Source: an uncultured Pseudomonas sp.
Lineage (GTDB): Bacteria > Pseudomonadota > Gammaproteobacteria > Pseudomonadales > Pseudomonadaceae
Assembly (NCBI RefSeq): GCF_946885955.1
Contig: NZ_CAMPHI010000060.1
Span: 1-25,421 of the forward strand
DNA: 25,421 bases
Reading direction: 5' to 3'
In this document: positions 8,117 to 20,172 of the stretch, piece after piece
How positions within the stretch are numbered: the first letter of the stretch is position 1
Layout: the number at the start of each line of letters is the position of its first letter
The notes under the pieces: generated by a model
Database searches by the model: none
What the model was told of the DNA's origin: nothing
The model's input: only the letters and a program-made list of their open reading frames with translations
Made by a program: the position numbers and the translations under genes

Positions 8117-8699
8117 AGGGCACTCATTGCTGGCGGTTGGAGATTACGCATTACTGGCTGCGTCGTACTGTGGACCGCGGCCCGCGCCAATTGCGCCAAT
8201 TAAATGCGCGGTCTTACCGCAATATTGCGACCACCCGAATTCTCCAGGGCGATGGGCACCGCTTGATGGATTGATCAAGCTTCACTATTTTAAATTGCAG
8301 GTCGTCTACGCGGAGCTTGTTCGGCGTTATATGCAGGCCCGGAAATATCGCTGAATCTTTGTTCATGGTTAACGTTGAGCGTTCGCTCTATTCATCGCTT
8401 GCTCGACTAGAGCAGCTCCTCCCGCCCAACATTCAATGCATTTGGCATCATCGCTCGAGGCCGGGTACTCAGGTTTCTGATTCCGAAATAAAGTCATTTT
8501 GATATTTCATAGCGATTATTACTGGGTATCTCATCGAGCTATATGCGATATGCATGAATATGCATTTCCATAATTAAAGCGCCGACCCGAATGGGTATAC
8601 ATGCACGAATCGTTATCCGTACTTGTGGGAAATCGCTAAAACCTCTCCACTAATAAGCAGTCAAAAAAACACATAAGGATGAACGGCGGAGGTCATCGC
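8117..8699. other. Intergenic region between divergent genes
   Basis: About 580 bases without a convincing gene. The right half (about 8480-8680) is distinctly AT-rich and includes ATATGCAT repeats. A possible promoter on the plus strand, TTGATG-N17-TATTTT at 8263-8291, has no gene soon after it. Small open frames here lack ribosome binding sites. The region presumably holds the promoters of the two divergent transcription units. Confidence 0.5.
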
Positions 8700-8882
8700 A
8701 TGACATTTCTATGTGTGATAGCAGGCTGTAACTGGGTAGGCGAGGGTCATGCGCATATGGGCAACGAATACCTGCGTTGCCAGCATTGCAGCCGCTGCGG
8801 ATCGTTCCGTTATCTGTTCGATGAAAAGCTGCGCAGCGATATGTTGGGTAACACCATGGCGATGCTGGGTAACGGAACATGA
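8700..8882 (+). CDS. Small zinc-ribbon-like protein
   Basis: 60 residues. The pattern Cys-x4-Gly-Cys-x-Trp near the N-terminus and Cys-x2-Cys-x2-Cys-Gly in the middle resembles small prophage and Pseudomonas proteins that probably bind one zinc ion (DUF1660-like). The start at 8700 is chosen for GGAGG seven bases upstream; an ATG at 8679 has no usable spacing. Its stop overlaps the mgtC-like start (ATGA, 8879-8882), so the two are co-translated. Function unknown. Confidence 0.65.
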   Translation: MTFLCVIAGCNWVGEGHAHMGNEYLRCQHCSRCGSFRYLFDEKLRSDMLGNTMAMLGNGT

Positions 8883-9376
8883 GCCCATGGCAAACGATCG
8901 AGACAACCCTGATCAGCGAATTTTCCGACCTCACCGAGGTCGACCATGCGACCCGTGTGTGCATACGGCTGCTATTGGCGGCCCTGCTCGGCGGCATGCT
9001 GGGATATGAGCGTGAAACCCATGGGCATGCCGCCGGTTTGCGTACCCATATGCTGGTGGCGATCGGTTCCGCACTCTTCGTGTTGGTCCCCGAGCTGGCG
9101 AATGCCGGGCACGACGCGATCAGTCGGGTATTTCAGGGGATCATCACCGGCATCGGTTTTCTCGGCGCGGGGACCATTCTCAAAGGCGACAGGGTTTCCC
9201 AGGTCAGAGGGCTGACCACTGCGGCGGGTATCTGGTTGACGGCTGCCATTGGTATCACCGTCGGTTTCGGTCAGGAAGCAACGGCAGTGCTCGGCACTTT
9301 GTTGGCGTTATTCGTTCTCAATGTTGTACCCCACGTTATTGACCGTTTGCAGGCGCGAAAGAACTCGCCTCGGTAA
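8879..9376 (+). CDS. MgtC/SapB family inner-membrane protein
   Basis: 165 residues with about four hydrophobic segments (residues 28-43, 58-74, 84-103 and 113-150). Conserved MgtC/SapB blocks are visible: GGMLGYERE, GLRTHMLVAIGSALF, GIGFLGAGTI and VRGLTTAAGIWLTAAIG. Members of the family help growth in low magnesium and acid, and some inhibit the F-ATPase. The long C-terminal domain of Salmonella MgtC is missing, so this is a short SapB-type member. It is coupled to the preceding small gene by a four-base overlap. Confidence 0.9.
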   Translation: MSPWQTIETTLISEFSDLTEVDHATRVCIRLLLAALLGGMLGYERETHGHAAGLRTHMLVAIGSALFVLVPELANAGHDAISRVFQGIITGIGFLGAGTILKGDRVSQVRGLTTAAGIWLTAAIGITVGFGQEATAVLGTLLALFVLNVVPHVIDRLQARKNSPR

Positions 9377-9427
9377 TGGGGCCACTTGGCGCATCGCGCT
9401 GCCGCTGGCCTGCAAGGAGTGTTGCTC

Positions 9428-9670
9428 ATGTTCAAAGAGTTCAAGCATTACACCGCCTGGACGGACGCGATGAAGAGCGAGCGCGGTTATATTGGCCTGA
9501 TCGAGTATCAACCCAAGTGCCCCGGCGCCTGCGTGCATGTGCTCTGGGTGATTTCGCCAGGCTGCATGTGCGCCGACGCCGCGGAAACGGCGGCGGATCG
9601 GATGCTCAAGGAAATTTGCGATATCAGCGTCGTCGGTCGGGTCATTTACAGCGACGGCATCATGCTCTGA
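9428..9670 (+). CDS. Small hypothetical protein
   Basis: 80 residues with four cysteines, two in a Cys-Pro-Gly-Ala-Cys motif and two in GCMC. AAGGAG lies eight bases before the ATG at 9428, which decides the start. No signal peptide. Not recognised. It lies between mgtC and ku on the same strand, 51 bases from the former and 54 from the latter, so cotranscription is possible. Confidence 0.65.
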   Translation: MFKEFKHYTAWTDAMKSERGYIGLIEYQPKCPGACVHVLWVISPGCMCADAAETAADRMLKEICDISVVGRVIYSDGIML

Positions 9671-9724
9671 CTTCGGTGGTAATCATCCGCTTACAGCCAC
9701 CAGTAGCGATGAAGGTGAACGACG

Positions 9725-10606
9725 ATGGCACGAGCACTGTGGAAAGGTGCGATCAGCTTCGGCTTGGTGCACATTCCCGTGGCCCTGGTCTCGGCCACGA
9801 CCTCCCAAGGGATCGACTTTGACTGGCTGGACCAACGCAGCATGCAGCCGGTGGGTTACAAGCGAATCAACAAGGTCAGCGGCGAAGAGGTGACCAGGGA
9901 AGATATCGTCAAAGGCGTGGAGATCGAAGACGGCCGCTACGTGGTTATCAGCGAAGACGAGATCCGCGCGGCCCATCCGAAGTCGACCCAGAGCATCGAT
10001 ATTTTCGCCTTTATCGAACGCGAGCAGATCCCCGTCACCCATATCGAAAAGCCCTATTACCTGGCACCCGACAAACGCGGTGAGAAGGTCTACGCCTTGC
10101 TCCGTGAAACCCTGCGCAGCACTGGCAAAGTGGCGCTCGCGCGGGTGGTGTTACATACCAAGCAGCACTTGGCGGCGTTGCTGGCGCTGGACGATGCCAT
10201 GGTCTTGCTGATGCTGCGCTGGCCCGCGGAAGTGCGCGGCCTGGACTACCTGGAGCTGAGCGACAAGGTGCGCGATGTCGAACTGGCCAAGGGTGAACTC
10301 GACATGGCCAAGCGCCTGGTCGAGGACATGGTCGCGAGCTGGGACCCCCAGGCCTACCACGACACCTTCGAGGAAAAGATCATGCAACTGGTCGACGAAA
10401 AAGCCCGCAAGGGCAAGGTCGAAGATGTCGAACGGTCGGCCGACGAGCAGGCGAGCACCGGCGCCGATATCTACGACCTGACCGAACTGCTCAAACGCAG
10501 CCTCAGCGGCGGCACCAAGGGCCAAACCGATAAGCCCGAGGCCAAGCAGCCGGCCAAACGAAGCAAGGGTTCGGGCAAGACGTCGAGAAAAACCGCGAGC
10601 CGCTGA
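9725..10606 (+). CDS. ku: Non-homologous end-joining protein Ku
   Basis: A 293-residue bacterial Ku, the homodimeric ring that binds double-strand DNA ends and recruits LigD. It begins with the family hallmark MARALWKGAISFGLVHIPVALVSA. The beta-barrel core follows, with KPYYLAPDK and the DNA-encircling arm region around residues 100-200. The C-terminal 40 residues are Lys/Ser/Gly-rich, as in other Ku proteins with a basic DNA-binding tail. A weak AAGGTGA precedes the ATG. ligD starts 34 bases downstream on the same strand. Confidence 0.97.
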   Translation: MARALWKGAISFGLVHIPVALVSATTSQGIDFDWLDQRSMQPVGYKRINKVSGEEVTREDIVKGVEIEDGRYVVISEDEIRAAHPKSTQSIDIFAFIEREQIPVTHIEKPYYLAPDKRGEKVYALLRETLRSTGKVALARVVLHTKQHLAALLALDDAMVLLMLRWPAEVRGLDYLELSDKVRDVELAKGELDMAKRLVEDMVASWDPQAYHDTFEEKIMQLVDEKARKGKVEDVERSADEQASTGADIYDLTELLKRSLSGGTKGQTDKPEAKQPAKRSKGSGKTSRKTASR

Positions 10607-10640
10607 GCCCGGATACAACAGAGCGCGAGGATTCCCAAAA

Positions 10641-13256
10641 ATGGCCGAGCCATCGAGCGAATACAACCGCAAGCGCAATTTTCAGATCACCGCCGAGCCA
10701 CCCGAACGTCCCAGGCGGGGCAGGAAAAAAAGCTCCGACGAATCCTTGCGCTTCGTCGTGCAAAAGCATGCCGCGCGCAACCTCCACTACGATTTCCGTC
10801 TGGAGCTGGACGGCACCCTGAAGAGCTGGGCGGTGCCCAAAGGCCCGAGCCTCGACCCCAAAGACAAGCGCCTGGCGGTGCACGTCGAGGACCACCCGCT
10901 GGACTATGCCGATTTCGAAGGCCGTATCCCCGAGGGGCAATACGGTGCGGGACAGGTAATAGTCTGGGATCAGGGGATCTGGCAACCCCATGGCGATGCC
11001 GAGAAGGCGTATCGGGACGGCAAACTCAAGTTCACCTTGATCGGCGAGAAACTGACCGGCGACTGGGCCCTGGTGCGCACCCGTTTGCCTGGTAGCGGCG
11101 GTAAGCAACAATGGTTGCTGATCAAGGAACGCGACCAGGTCGCCCAAGCGGCTGAGCAGTACGACATCACTGAAGCGCAACCGCAAAGCGTGCTCAGTGG
11201 CGCGCTGATCGCACCGGGCAAAGCCCCCAGGAACGCTCGAAAGCCAGCGCCCAAGTCACCGGCAGATGCAACGCCGGGCAAGACCGAGTCGGCAGCGCGG
11301 GGCATACCGGAGCAGCTGTCGCCCGAGCTGGCTACGCTGGTGACACAGCCGCCCAGCGGCAACTGGCTCTACGAGATCAAGTTCGACGGTTACCGCATGC
11401 TCGCGCGCATCGCCAACGGCGAGGTGCGCCTGTTCACCCGCAACGGCAACGACTGGACTGCGCGTCTGCCCAAGCAGGTTGCGGCGATCGAGGCGCTGGG
11501 CCTGCACGACAGTTGGTTGGATGGCGAAGTAGTCGCGCTCGACGAAAACGGCCTGCCGGATTTTCAGGCGCTACAGAACGCTTTCGAAATCGGCCGCAGC
11601 CATAACATTCTCTACTACCTGTTCGATGCACCCTTTCTGCGCGGCCTGGATCTGCGCACGCTCCCGCTGGAGCAGCGCCGTGCGGAACTGGAGAAGGTGC
11701 TCAGCGCGGTGAAACCACGCGGCTTGTTGCGCTTTTCCGAGGCGTTCGCCAGTGAGCACCGTGACGTGATTAAAAGTGCCTGCGCCCTGTCGCTGGAGGG
11801 GGTAATCGGCAAACGCATCGGCAGCGCCTATGTAAGCCGGCGCAGCACCGACTGGATCAAACTCAAGTGCCGTTTGCGCCAGGAGTTCGTGGTCGTCGGC
11901 TACACCGCGCCCAAAGGTAGTCGTAGTGGTTTCGGCGCGCTGTTGCTGGCGGTCAACCAGCAACCTGGCGAGGCCGACCTGCGCTATGCCGGGCGGGTCG
12001 GCAGCGGCTTCGATCAAAACGCCCTCACCCAGTTGCATGCGCAGCTGCGCGAGTTGCAATGCGAACGATCTCCGCTCGAGCAGCCGCTGCGAGGCGCCTC
12101 GGCGCGTGGCGTGCATTGGCTGCAGCCGCGGTTGGTCGCCGAAGTGGAGTTCGCCGAATGGACGCGCGAAGGCCTGGTGCGCCAGGCCACATTCATCGCC
12201 TTGCGCAGCGACAAGCCGCCAAGCGAGATCGTTCGGGAACGCCCGCGTTCGCCCGCCGAGCTGCCGCCGGCCGGCGACGACACCGAGGACCGCGCCATGC
12301 AGGGCGACAGAACAGCGGATAAAACCGGCAAACCGGCGGGCAAGGCCCGTGGCCGCGGGCGGGTCAGCGTCGCTGGCGTCGCCATCAGCAGCCCGGAGCG
12401 GCTGATCGATGCCCAGAGCGGTACGCGCAAACTCGAGCTGGCGCAGTTCTACGCCCAGCTCGGCGACTGGATCATGCCGCACCTGCGCAAGCGCCCGGTG
12501 TCGTTGCTGCGCGCCCCCGATGGCGTGGCGGGCGAGCAGTTTTTCCAGAAGCACGCCGAGCACATGAGCATTCCCAATATCCAACACCTGCCCCCGGAGC
12601 TCGACCCCGGGCACGCGCGCCTGATGGAAATCGGCAAGTTGTCGGCATTGATCGGCGCGGTGCAGATGGGCGCCATCGAACTGCACACCTGGGGCGCCAA
12701 CAGCGACCGCATCGAAACCCCGGACCGTCTGGTGCTGGACCTCGATCCCGACCCGGCGCTGCCCTGGCGCAGCATGCTCGAAGCGACCCATCTGTGTTTG
12801 TCGGTGCTCAACGAGCTGGGCCTCGACAGCTACCTGAAAACCAGCGGTGGCAAGGGCATTCACTTGATAGTGCCGCTGGCCAGACACGCCGACTGGGACG
12901 AAGTCAAAGCCTTCGCCAAAGCCATTTCGCAATTTATGGCCAGGCAGCTTCCGGATCGCTTCAGCGCCAAGATGGGACCGAAGAATCGCATCGGCAAAAT
13001 CTTCGTCGACTACCTGCGCAACCAGCGCGGCGCCAGCACGGTGGCCGCCTATTCGCTGCGCGCGCGTCCCGGCTTGCCGGCTTCGGTGCCGATCCGCCGC
13101 GACGAACTGGACGGCCTGGACAGCGCCCAGCAATGGCATATCGGCAACCTGCTCGAGCGCCTCGCCAACCTGCAGGACGACCCCTGGGCGGGCTACAGCA
13201 ACCGCCAGCGCATCAGCCGGGCGATGTGGGAAAAGCTTGGCGGAGAGGGCGGCTAG
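10641..13256 (+). CDS. ligD: Multidomain NHEJ DNA ligase LigD (phosphoesterase-ligase-polymerase)
   Basis: An 871-residue enzyme that trims, fills and seals DNA double-strand breaks held by Ku. Domains are in the Pseudomonas order. The 3'-phosphoesterase (about 25-190) has His43, His49 and Asp51 in HAARNLHYDFRLE, and a later His in AVHVEDHP. The ATP-dependent ligase (about 220-540) has the adenylated Lys247 in EIKFDGYR. The primase-type polymerase (about 590-871) has the metal-binding pair Asp700/Asp702 in DLDPDP, and Asp790 in KIFVDYLRN. All three active sites look intact. A linker rich in Ala, Lys and Pro separates the first two domains. Confidence 0.97.
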   Translation: MAEPSSEYNRKRNFQITAEPPERPRRGRKKSSDESLRFVVQKHAARNLHYDFRLELDGTLKSWAVPKGPSLDPKDKRLAVHVEDHPLDYADFEGRIPEGQYGAGQVIVWDQGIWQPHGDAEKAYRDGKLKFTLIGEKLTGDWALVRTRLPGSGGKQQWLLIKERDQVAQAAEQYDITEAQPQSVLSGALIAPGKAPRNARKPAPKSPADATPGKTESAARGIPEQLSPELATLVTQPPSGNWLYEIKFDGYRMLARIANGEVRLFTRNGNDWTARLPKQVAAIEALGLHDSWLDGEVVALDENGLPDFQALQNAFEIGRSHNILYYLFDAPFLRGLDLRTLPLEQRRAELEKVLSAVKPRGLLRFSEAFASEHRDVIKSACALSLEGVIGKRIGSAYVSRRSTDWIKLKCRLRQEFVVVGYTAPKGSRSGFGALLLAVNQQPGEADLRYAGRVGSGFDQNALTQLHAQLRELQCERSPLEQPLRGASARGVHWLQPRLVAEVEFAEWTREGLVRQATFIALRSDKPPSEIVRERPRSPAELPPAGDDTEDRAMQGDRTADKTGKPAGKARGRGRVSVAGVAISSPERLIDAQSGTRKLELAQFYAQLGDWIMPHLRKRPVSLLRAPDGVAGEQFFQKHAEHMSIPNIQHLPPELDPGHARLMEIGKLSALIGAVQMGAIELHTWGANSDRIETPDRLVLDLDPDPALPWRSMLEATHLCLSVLNELGLDSYLKTSGGKGIHLIVPLARHADWDEVKAFAKAISQFMARQLPDRFSAKMGPKNRIGKIFVDYLRNQRGASTVAAYSLRARPGLPASVPIRRDELDGLDSAQQWHIGNLLERLANLQDDPWAGYSNRQRISRAMWEKLGGEGG

Positions 13257-13272
13257 CTGTGAAGCGCAGCCT

Positions 13273-13338
13273 GTAGCTCGGATGCAATCCGGGAGCGATG
13301 TTTGTCGCTAGACCTTCCCCGGATTGCATCCGGGCTAC
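13273..13338. repeat. Inverted repeat pair after ligD
   Basis: The arms GTAGCTCGGATGCAATCCGGG (13273-13293) and its inverse (13318-13338) match at 20 of 21 bases around a 24-base spacer. The GTAGCCCGGATGCAATCCGGG type is a frequent extragenic repeat in several Pseudomonas species. It lies just behind the ligD stop and could also end transcription, though there is no T tract. Confidence 0.8.
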
Positions 13339-13360
13339 AAAAGCACGTTGGCAGGGGGAG

Positions 13361-13440
13361 ATTGATGGTTCCCACGCTCCAGCGTGGTAACCCGATCTGG
13401 GACGCTCCGCGTCCCCGCGACGCGGAGCGTCGCCAGCTGC
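13361..13440 (+). repeat. Dispersed repeat, copy B, with a perfect hairpin
   Basis: The first 48 bases match the minus strand of 1-48. They continue into a perfect 13-base hairpin: GACGCTCCGCGTC (13401-13413), a five-base loop, and its inverse (13419-13431). The element lies between ligD and the short-chain dehydrogenase gene, so it may also serve as a transcription stop. No gene is seen between 13257 and 13580. Confidence 0.8.
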
Positions 13441-13580
13441 ATTCCCACCCTACGAGTTCATAGGCCTTGCAGATCACGGGGGATCTACGAACACCGATAA
13501 GCGAACGACGATTCTTCCTGAACCTACTCCCGCCTGGCTCAGTCCTGAGAGAAAGGCATATATAACTGGAGGAGATCGTT

Positions 13581-14438
13581 ATGGCCGAGAAGCAAACCCT
13601 GCCGCCGCAGCATCAGGATCATCGTCCGGGCAGCGAGGCGCAGATGCATCCGCAGCCGGTGTATATCAGCGACGACTACAAGGCTGCCGGCAAGCTGGCC
13701 GGTAAGGTGGCGATCATCACCGGCGCGGACAGCGGCATCGGCCGCGCTGTGGCCGTGCACTTCGCCAAGGAGGGCGCCAATGTCGTGCTGCTGTATCTCA
13801 ACGAGCACGAGGACGCCGAGTTGACCCGCAGCGAAGTGGAAAAATGCGGTGTCGAGGCTCTGTCGCATGCCGGCGACGTGGCCAGCGAGCAATTCTGCCG
13901 CGAGGTGGTGGCCGACACGCTGAACGCATGGGGCAGGGTGGATATCCTGGTCAACAACGCCGGCGAGCAGCATCCCCAGGAGAAGCTCGAGGACATCAGC
14001 GAAGAACAGTGGGAGCGCACCTTCCGCACCAATATCTTCGCCATGTTCCAGCTGACCAAGGCTGTGCTGCCGCACCTTCAGGCCGGTGCCAGCATCATCA
14101 ACACCACCTCGATCACCGCCTACAAGGGCAACCCGACGCTGCTCGATTATTCCTCGACCAAGGGCGCGATCACCTCGTTCACCCGTTCCCTGGCGATCAA
14201 CCTGGCGCCGCGCGGTATCCGGGTCAACGCGGTGGCGCCGGGGCCTATCTGGACGCCCTTGATTCCCTCGACCTTCAGCGCCGACACCGTGGCCAGCTTT
14301 GGCGCCAGTACGCCGATGCAGCGCCCTGGGCAACCGGCGGAAGTGGCGCCGGCTTATGTCTACCTGGCATGCAGCGATTCCTCCTATGTCGCCGGCCAGG
14401 TCATCCACGTCAATGGCGGCAGCGTGGTCAATGGCTGA
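13581..14438 (+). CDS. SDR family oxidoreductase (YghA/general stress protein 39 type)
   Basis: A 285-residue classical-type short-chain dehydrogenase with the N-terminal extension (about 40 residues, Gln/His/Pro-rich, ending in YISDDYKAAGKLAGK) seen in the YghA/Gsp39 group. The NAD(P)-binding loop TGADSGIG is at 48-55 and NNAG at 125-128. The catalytic set is Ser177, Tyr190 and Lys194 in a YSSTK motif, and the GPIWTPLIPS substrate loop is present. GGAGGAG precedes the ATG. The substrate is unknown; homologues are part of general stress regulons. It stands alone, with host repeats on both sides. Confidence 0.93.
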   Translation: MAEKQTLPPQHQDHRPGSEAQMHPQPVYISDDYKAAGKLAGKVAIITGADSGIGRAVAVHFAKEGANVVLLYLNEHEDAELTRSEVEKCGVEALSHAGDVASEQFCREVVADTLNAWGRVDILVNNAGEQHPQEKLEDISEEQWERTFRTNIFAMFQLTKAVLPHLQAGASIINTTSITAYKGNPTLLDYSSTKGAITSFTRSLAINLAPRGIRVNAVAPGPIWTPLIPSTFSADTVASFGASTPMQRPGQPAEVAPAYVYLACSDSSYVAGQVIHVNGGSVVNG

Positions 14439-14501
14439 GCCGCTGCGCTTTGGTGTCGCGACATGAGTCATTTGTCGTTTTCCTTGGGGGGCTGCGCTTT
14501 C

Positions 14502-14524
14502 GTCGCGGCTAAAGCCCCTCCCAC
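14502..14524 (+). repeat. Half-REP sequence (TAAAGCCCCTCCCAC type)
   Basis: GTCGCGGCTAAAGCCCCTCC is the reverse of the common Pseudomonas extragenic element GGAGGGGCTTTAGCCGCGA. Only one arm is seen. It lies between the dehydrogenase gene and glgE. Confidence 0.65.
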
Positions 14525-14621
14525 CTAGCCCTGGTATTGAGCCGACACATACTGGTGGCCACTAGCTCGTAGGCCAAAAAGCCTGAACTTTTGCGCGGCG
14601 CCCGGGCTCGGACGTTACAAG

Positions 14622-14643
14622 GAGCGCGCTCACTTGCGCGCTC
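14622..14643. other. Perfect 8-bp hairpin upstream of glgE
   Basis: GAGCGCGC, six bases, then GCGCGCTC, about 90 bases before the glgE start and overlapping an AAGGAG. It may be a leader structure. There is no T tract, so a terminator is unlikely. The rest of 14439-14732 shows the half-REP and nothing else recognised. Confidence 0.4.
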
Positions 14644-14732
14644 ATCCCCGCGATGGCTTGAAGGCTTGGGAGCACCAGCACAACCCGGTGGGGATTCATT
14701 CGCGGCTGCCGGAAGTGAGGAGTCCCACCGCT

Positions 14733-16742
14733 ATGCCGAAAGTCAAACCGCAGACCAAGCAAACTCCCGGATACCCGCACAACGACTACGTACTGCGCGT
14801 GGAAGATGCGCTCGCCATGCCGCGCATCGCCATCGAGTCGATCGAGCCAGTGGTGGAGCAAGGGCGCTTTGCCGCAAAAACGATAGTGGGCACGCCGGTC
14901 ACGGTTAGCGCGGTGATATTCGCCGATGGCCACGACAAGCTGGCCGGCGACCTGTTATGGCGTGAGGTCGACGAGGTGCAGTGGCGCCGGCTGCCGTTGC
15001 AGTTTCTCGGCAACGACCACTGGCAGGTCAGTTTCACTCCCAAGCAGGTCGGCCGGGCGTTGTTCGCCATCGAAGCCTGGTGGGATATCTACGCCTCCTA
15101 TTGCTACGAACTGCAGAAGAAATACAGCGCTGGCGTGTCGGTGGATCTGGAGCTGCAAGAGGGTGAGCAACTGCTGCGCCAGGCCCTGCAAACGACGCCG
15201 ACGGAAGGGCTCGGCGAACTGCTCGAACGACTGCTCGAATGCCCCTCGATCGACGAGCGCGTGGCGCTGCTGCTGGCGCCGGAAACCACGCACCTGATGG
15301 CGAGCATCGAAACCCGTCCGCACGTTGTGCGCAGCGCCATCTACCCGCTGGAGGTGGAGCGCCGTCTGGCGCAGTTCGCCAGCTGGTACGAGCTGTTCCC
15401 GCGCTCGGTGACCGACGACCCGAAGCGCCACGGCACTTTTCGCGATGTGATTCAGCGCCTGCCGGATATCCAGGCTATGGATTTCGACGTGCTGTACTTT
15501 CCGCCGATCCATCCGATCGGCCGCAGCCATCGCAAGGGCCGCAACAACTCGCTGTTCGCCGGTGCGGACGACCCTGGCAGCCCTTATGCGATCGGCAGCG
15601 AGGAGGGCGGCCACGAGGCGATCCATCCGCAGTTGGGCAGCGTCGACGATTTTCGCGACCTGGTGCAGGCCGCGCGCGCTCATGGGCTGGAGATCGCCCT
15701 GGACTTCGCCATCCAATGCTCGCCTGACCACCCCTGGCTGCGTGAGCACCCCGGCTGGTTCAGCTGGCGCCCGGACGGCAGCATCCGCCACGCGGAAAAC
15801 CCGCCGAAAAAATACGAAGACATCGTCAATGTCGACTTCTACGCCAAGGACGCCACCCCCGGCTTGTGGCTGGCCCTGCGCGATGTGGTCAAGGGCTGGG
15901 TGGAACTGGGCGTCACGCTGTTCCGCGTGGATAACCCGCACACCAAGCCGCTGCCGTTCTGGGAATGGCTGATCGCCGATATTCGCGCCGCCCACCCCGA
16001 GGTGATCTTCCTCGCCGAGGCCTTCACCAGGCCGGCGATGATGGCGCGCCTGGGCAAGGTCGGATTCAGCCAGAGCTACACCTACTTCACCTGGCGCAAC
16101 ACCAAGGCCGAGCTGGAGGAATACTTCACCCAGCTCAACCAGCCGCCGTGGCGCGATTGCTATCGGCCGAACTTCTTCGTCAATACCCCGGATATCAACC
16201 CGTTCTTTCTGCACGACAGCGGCCGCGCCGGTTTTCTCATCCGCGCGGCGCTGGCGACCATGGGCTCGGGGTTGTGGGGCATGTACAGCGGCTTCGAAAT
16301 TTGCGAGTCGGCGGCGGTGCGCGGCAAAGAGGAATACCTCGACTCGGAAAAGTACGAAATCCGCCCGCGCGACTACCAGGCGCCCGGCAATATCGTCGCC
16401 GAAATCGCCCAGCTCAACCGCATTCGCCGCCTCAATCCCGCCCTGCAAACCCACCTGGGGTTCCGCGCCTACCACGCCTGGAACGACAACATCCTGTACT
16501 TCGGCAAATGCACGCCGGATCTGGAGAACTTCATCCTGGTGGCGATCAGCCTCGACCCGCATAACGCCCAAGAGGCGCATTTCGAGCTGCCGCTATGGGA
16601 GTTCGGCTTGCCGGACGACGCCAGCATGCGCGGCGAGGATTTGATGAACAGCCATAGCTGGATTTGGCATGGCAAAACCCAGTGGATGCGCCTCGATCCC
16701 ACGCAGCCGTTCGGAATCTGGCGCATCCGCCCAGTTGGCTGA
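14733..16742 (+). CDS. glgE: Alpha-1,4-glucan:maltose-1-phosphate maltosyltransferase
   Basis: A 669-residue GH13_3 enzyme that extends alpha-1,4-glucan with maltosyl units from maltose 1-phosphate. The N-terminal beta-sandwich begins MPRIAIESIEPVVEQGRFAA. The barrel has FPPIHPIGRSHRKGRNN, nucleophile Asp400 in FRVDNPHTKP, acid/base Glu429 in FLAEAFTRP, and a conserved YFTWRNTK block. The ATG at 14733 has GAGGAG ten bases upstream and gives the family's normal N-terminus. A TTG at 14634, with its own AAGGAG, would add 33 residues with no family resemblance. First of three glycan genes on this strand, 100 bases before treS. Confidence 0.95.
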   Translation: MPKVKPQTKQTPGYPHNDYVLRVEDALAMPRIAIESIEPVVEQGRFAAKTIVGTPVTVSAVIFADGHDKLAGDLLWREVDEVQWRRLPLQFLGNDHWQVSFTPKQVGRALFAIEAWWDIYASYCYELQKKYSAGVSVDLELQEGEQLLRQALQTTPTEGLGELLERLLECPSIDERVALLLAPETTHLMASIETRPHVVRSAIYPLEVERRLAQFASWYELFPRSVTDDPKRHGTFRDVIQRLPDIQAMDFDVLYFPPIHPIGRSHRKGRNNSLFAGADDPGSPYAIGSEEGGHEAIHPQLGSVDDFRDLVQAARAHGLEIALDFAIQCSPDHPWLREHPGWFSWRPDGSIRHAENPPKKYEDIVNVDFYAKDATPGLWLALRDVVKGWVELGVTLFRVDNPHTKPLPFWEWLIADIRAAHPEVIFLAEAFTRPAMMARLGKVGFSQSYTYFTWRNTKAELEEYFTQLNQPPWRDCYRPNFFVNTPDINPFFLHDSGRAGFLIRAALATMGSGLWGMYSGFEICESAAVRGKEEYLDSEKYEIRPRDYQAPGNIVAEIAQLNRIRRLNPALQTHLGFRAYHAWNDNILYFGKCTPDLENFILVAISLDPHNAQEAHFELPLWEFGLPDDASMRGEDLMNSHSWIWHGKTQWMRLDPTQPFGIWRIRPVG

Positions 16743-16842
16743 GCAGCGAGCGATGCGTTCTTCTGTCGCCATCCGCTGCGCCGCCGCAGAGGCGCACACG
16801 GATCACAGCAGGGCGCGACTTCCAGCCTAAAGGAGCAGTCCG

Positions 16843-20161
<3,319 letters not shown>

Positions 20162-20172
<11 letters not shown>

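Noticed and set aside
8263..8291. Promoter-like TTGATG-N17-TATTTT
   Set aside because: No gene follows for 400 bases, and AT-rich sequence makes such matches likely by chance.
8364..8502. Possible 45-residue protein in the 8.1-8.7 kb gap
   Set aside because: No ribosome binding site and no family resemblance.
11571..13139. Long open frame antisense to ligD, and similar ones opposite glgE (14955-16580), treS (18154-20145) and glgB (20906-22297)
   Set aside because: High-GC codon bias keeps the antisense frame open; none has a ribosome binding site or recognisable domain.
14634..14732. TTG start for glgE with AAGGAG upstream
   Set aside because: The added 33 residues have no resemblance to GlgE; the ATG at 14733 has its own GAGGAG and gives the expected N-terminus.
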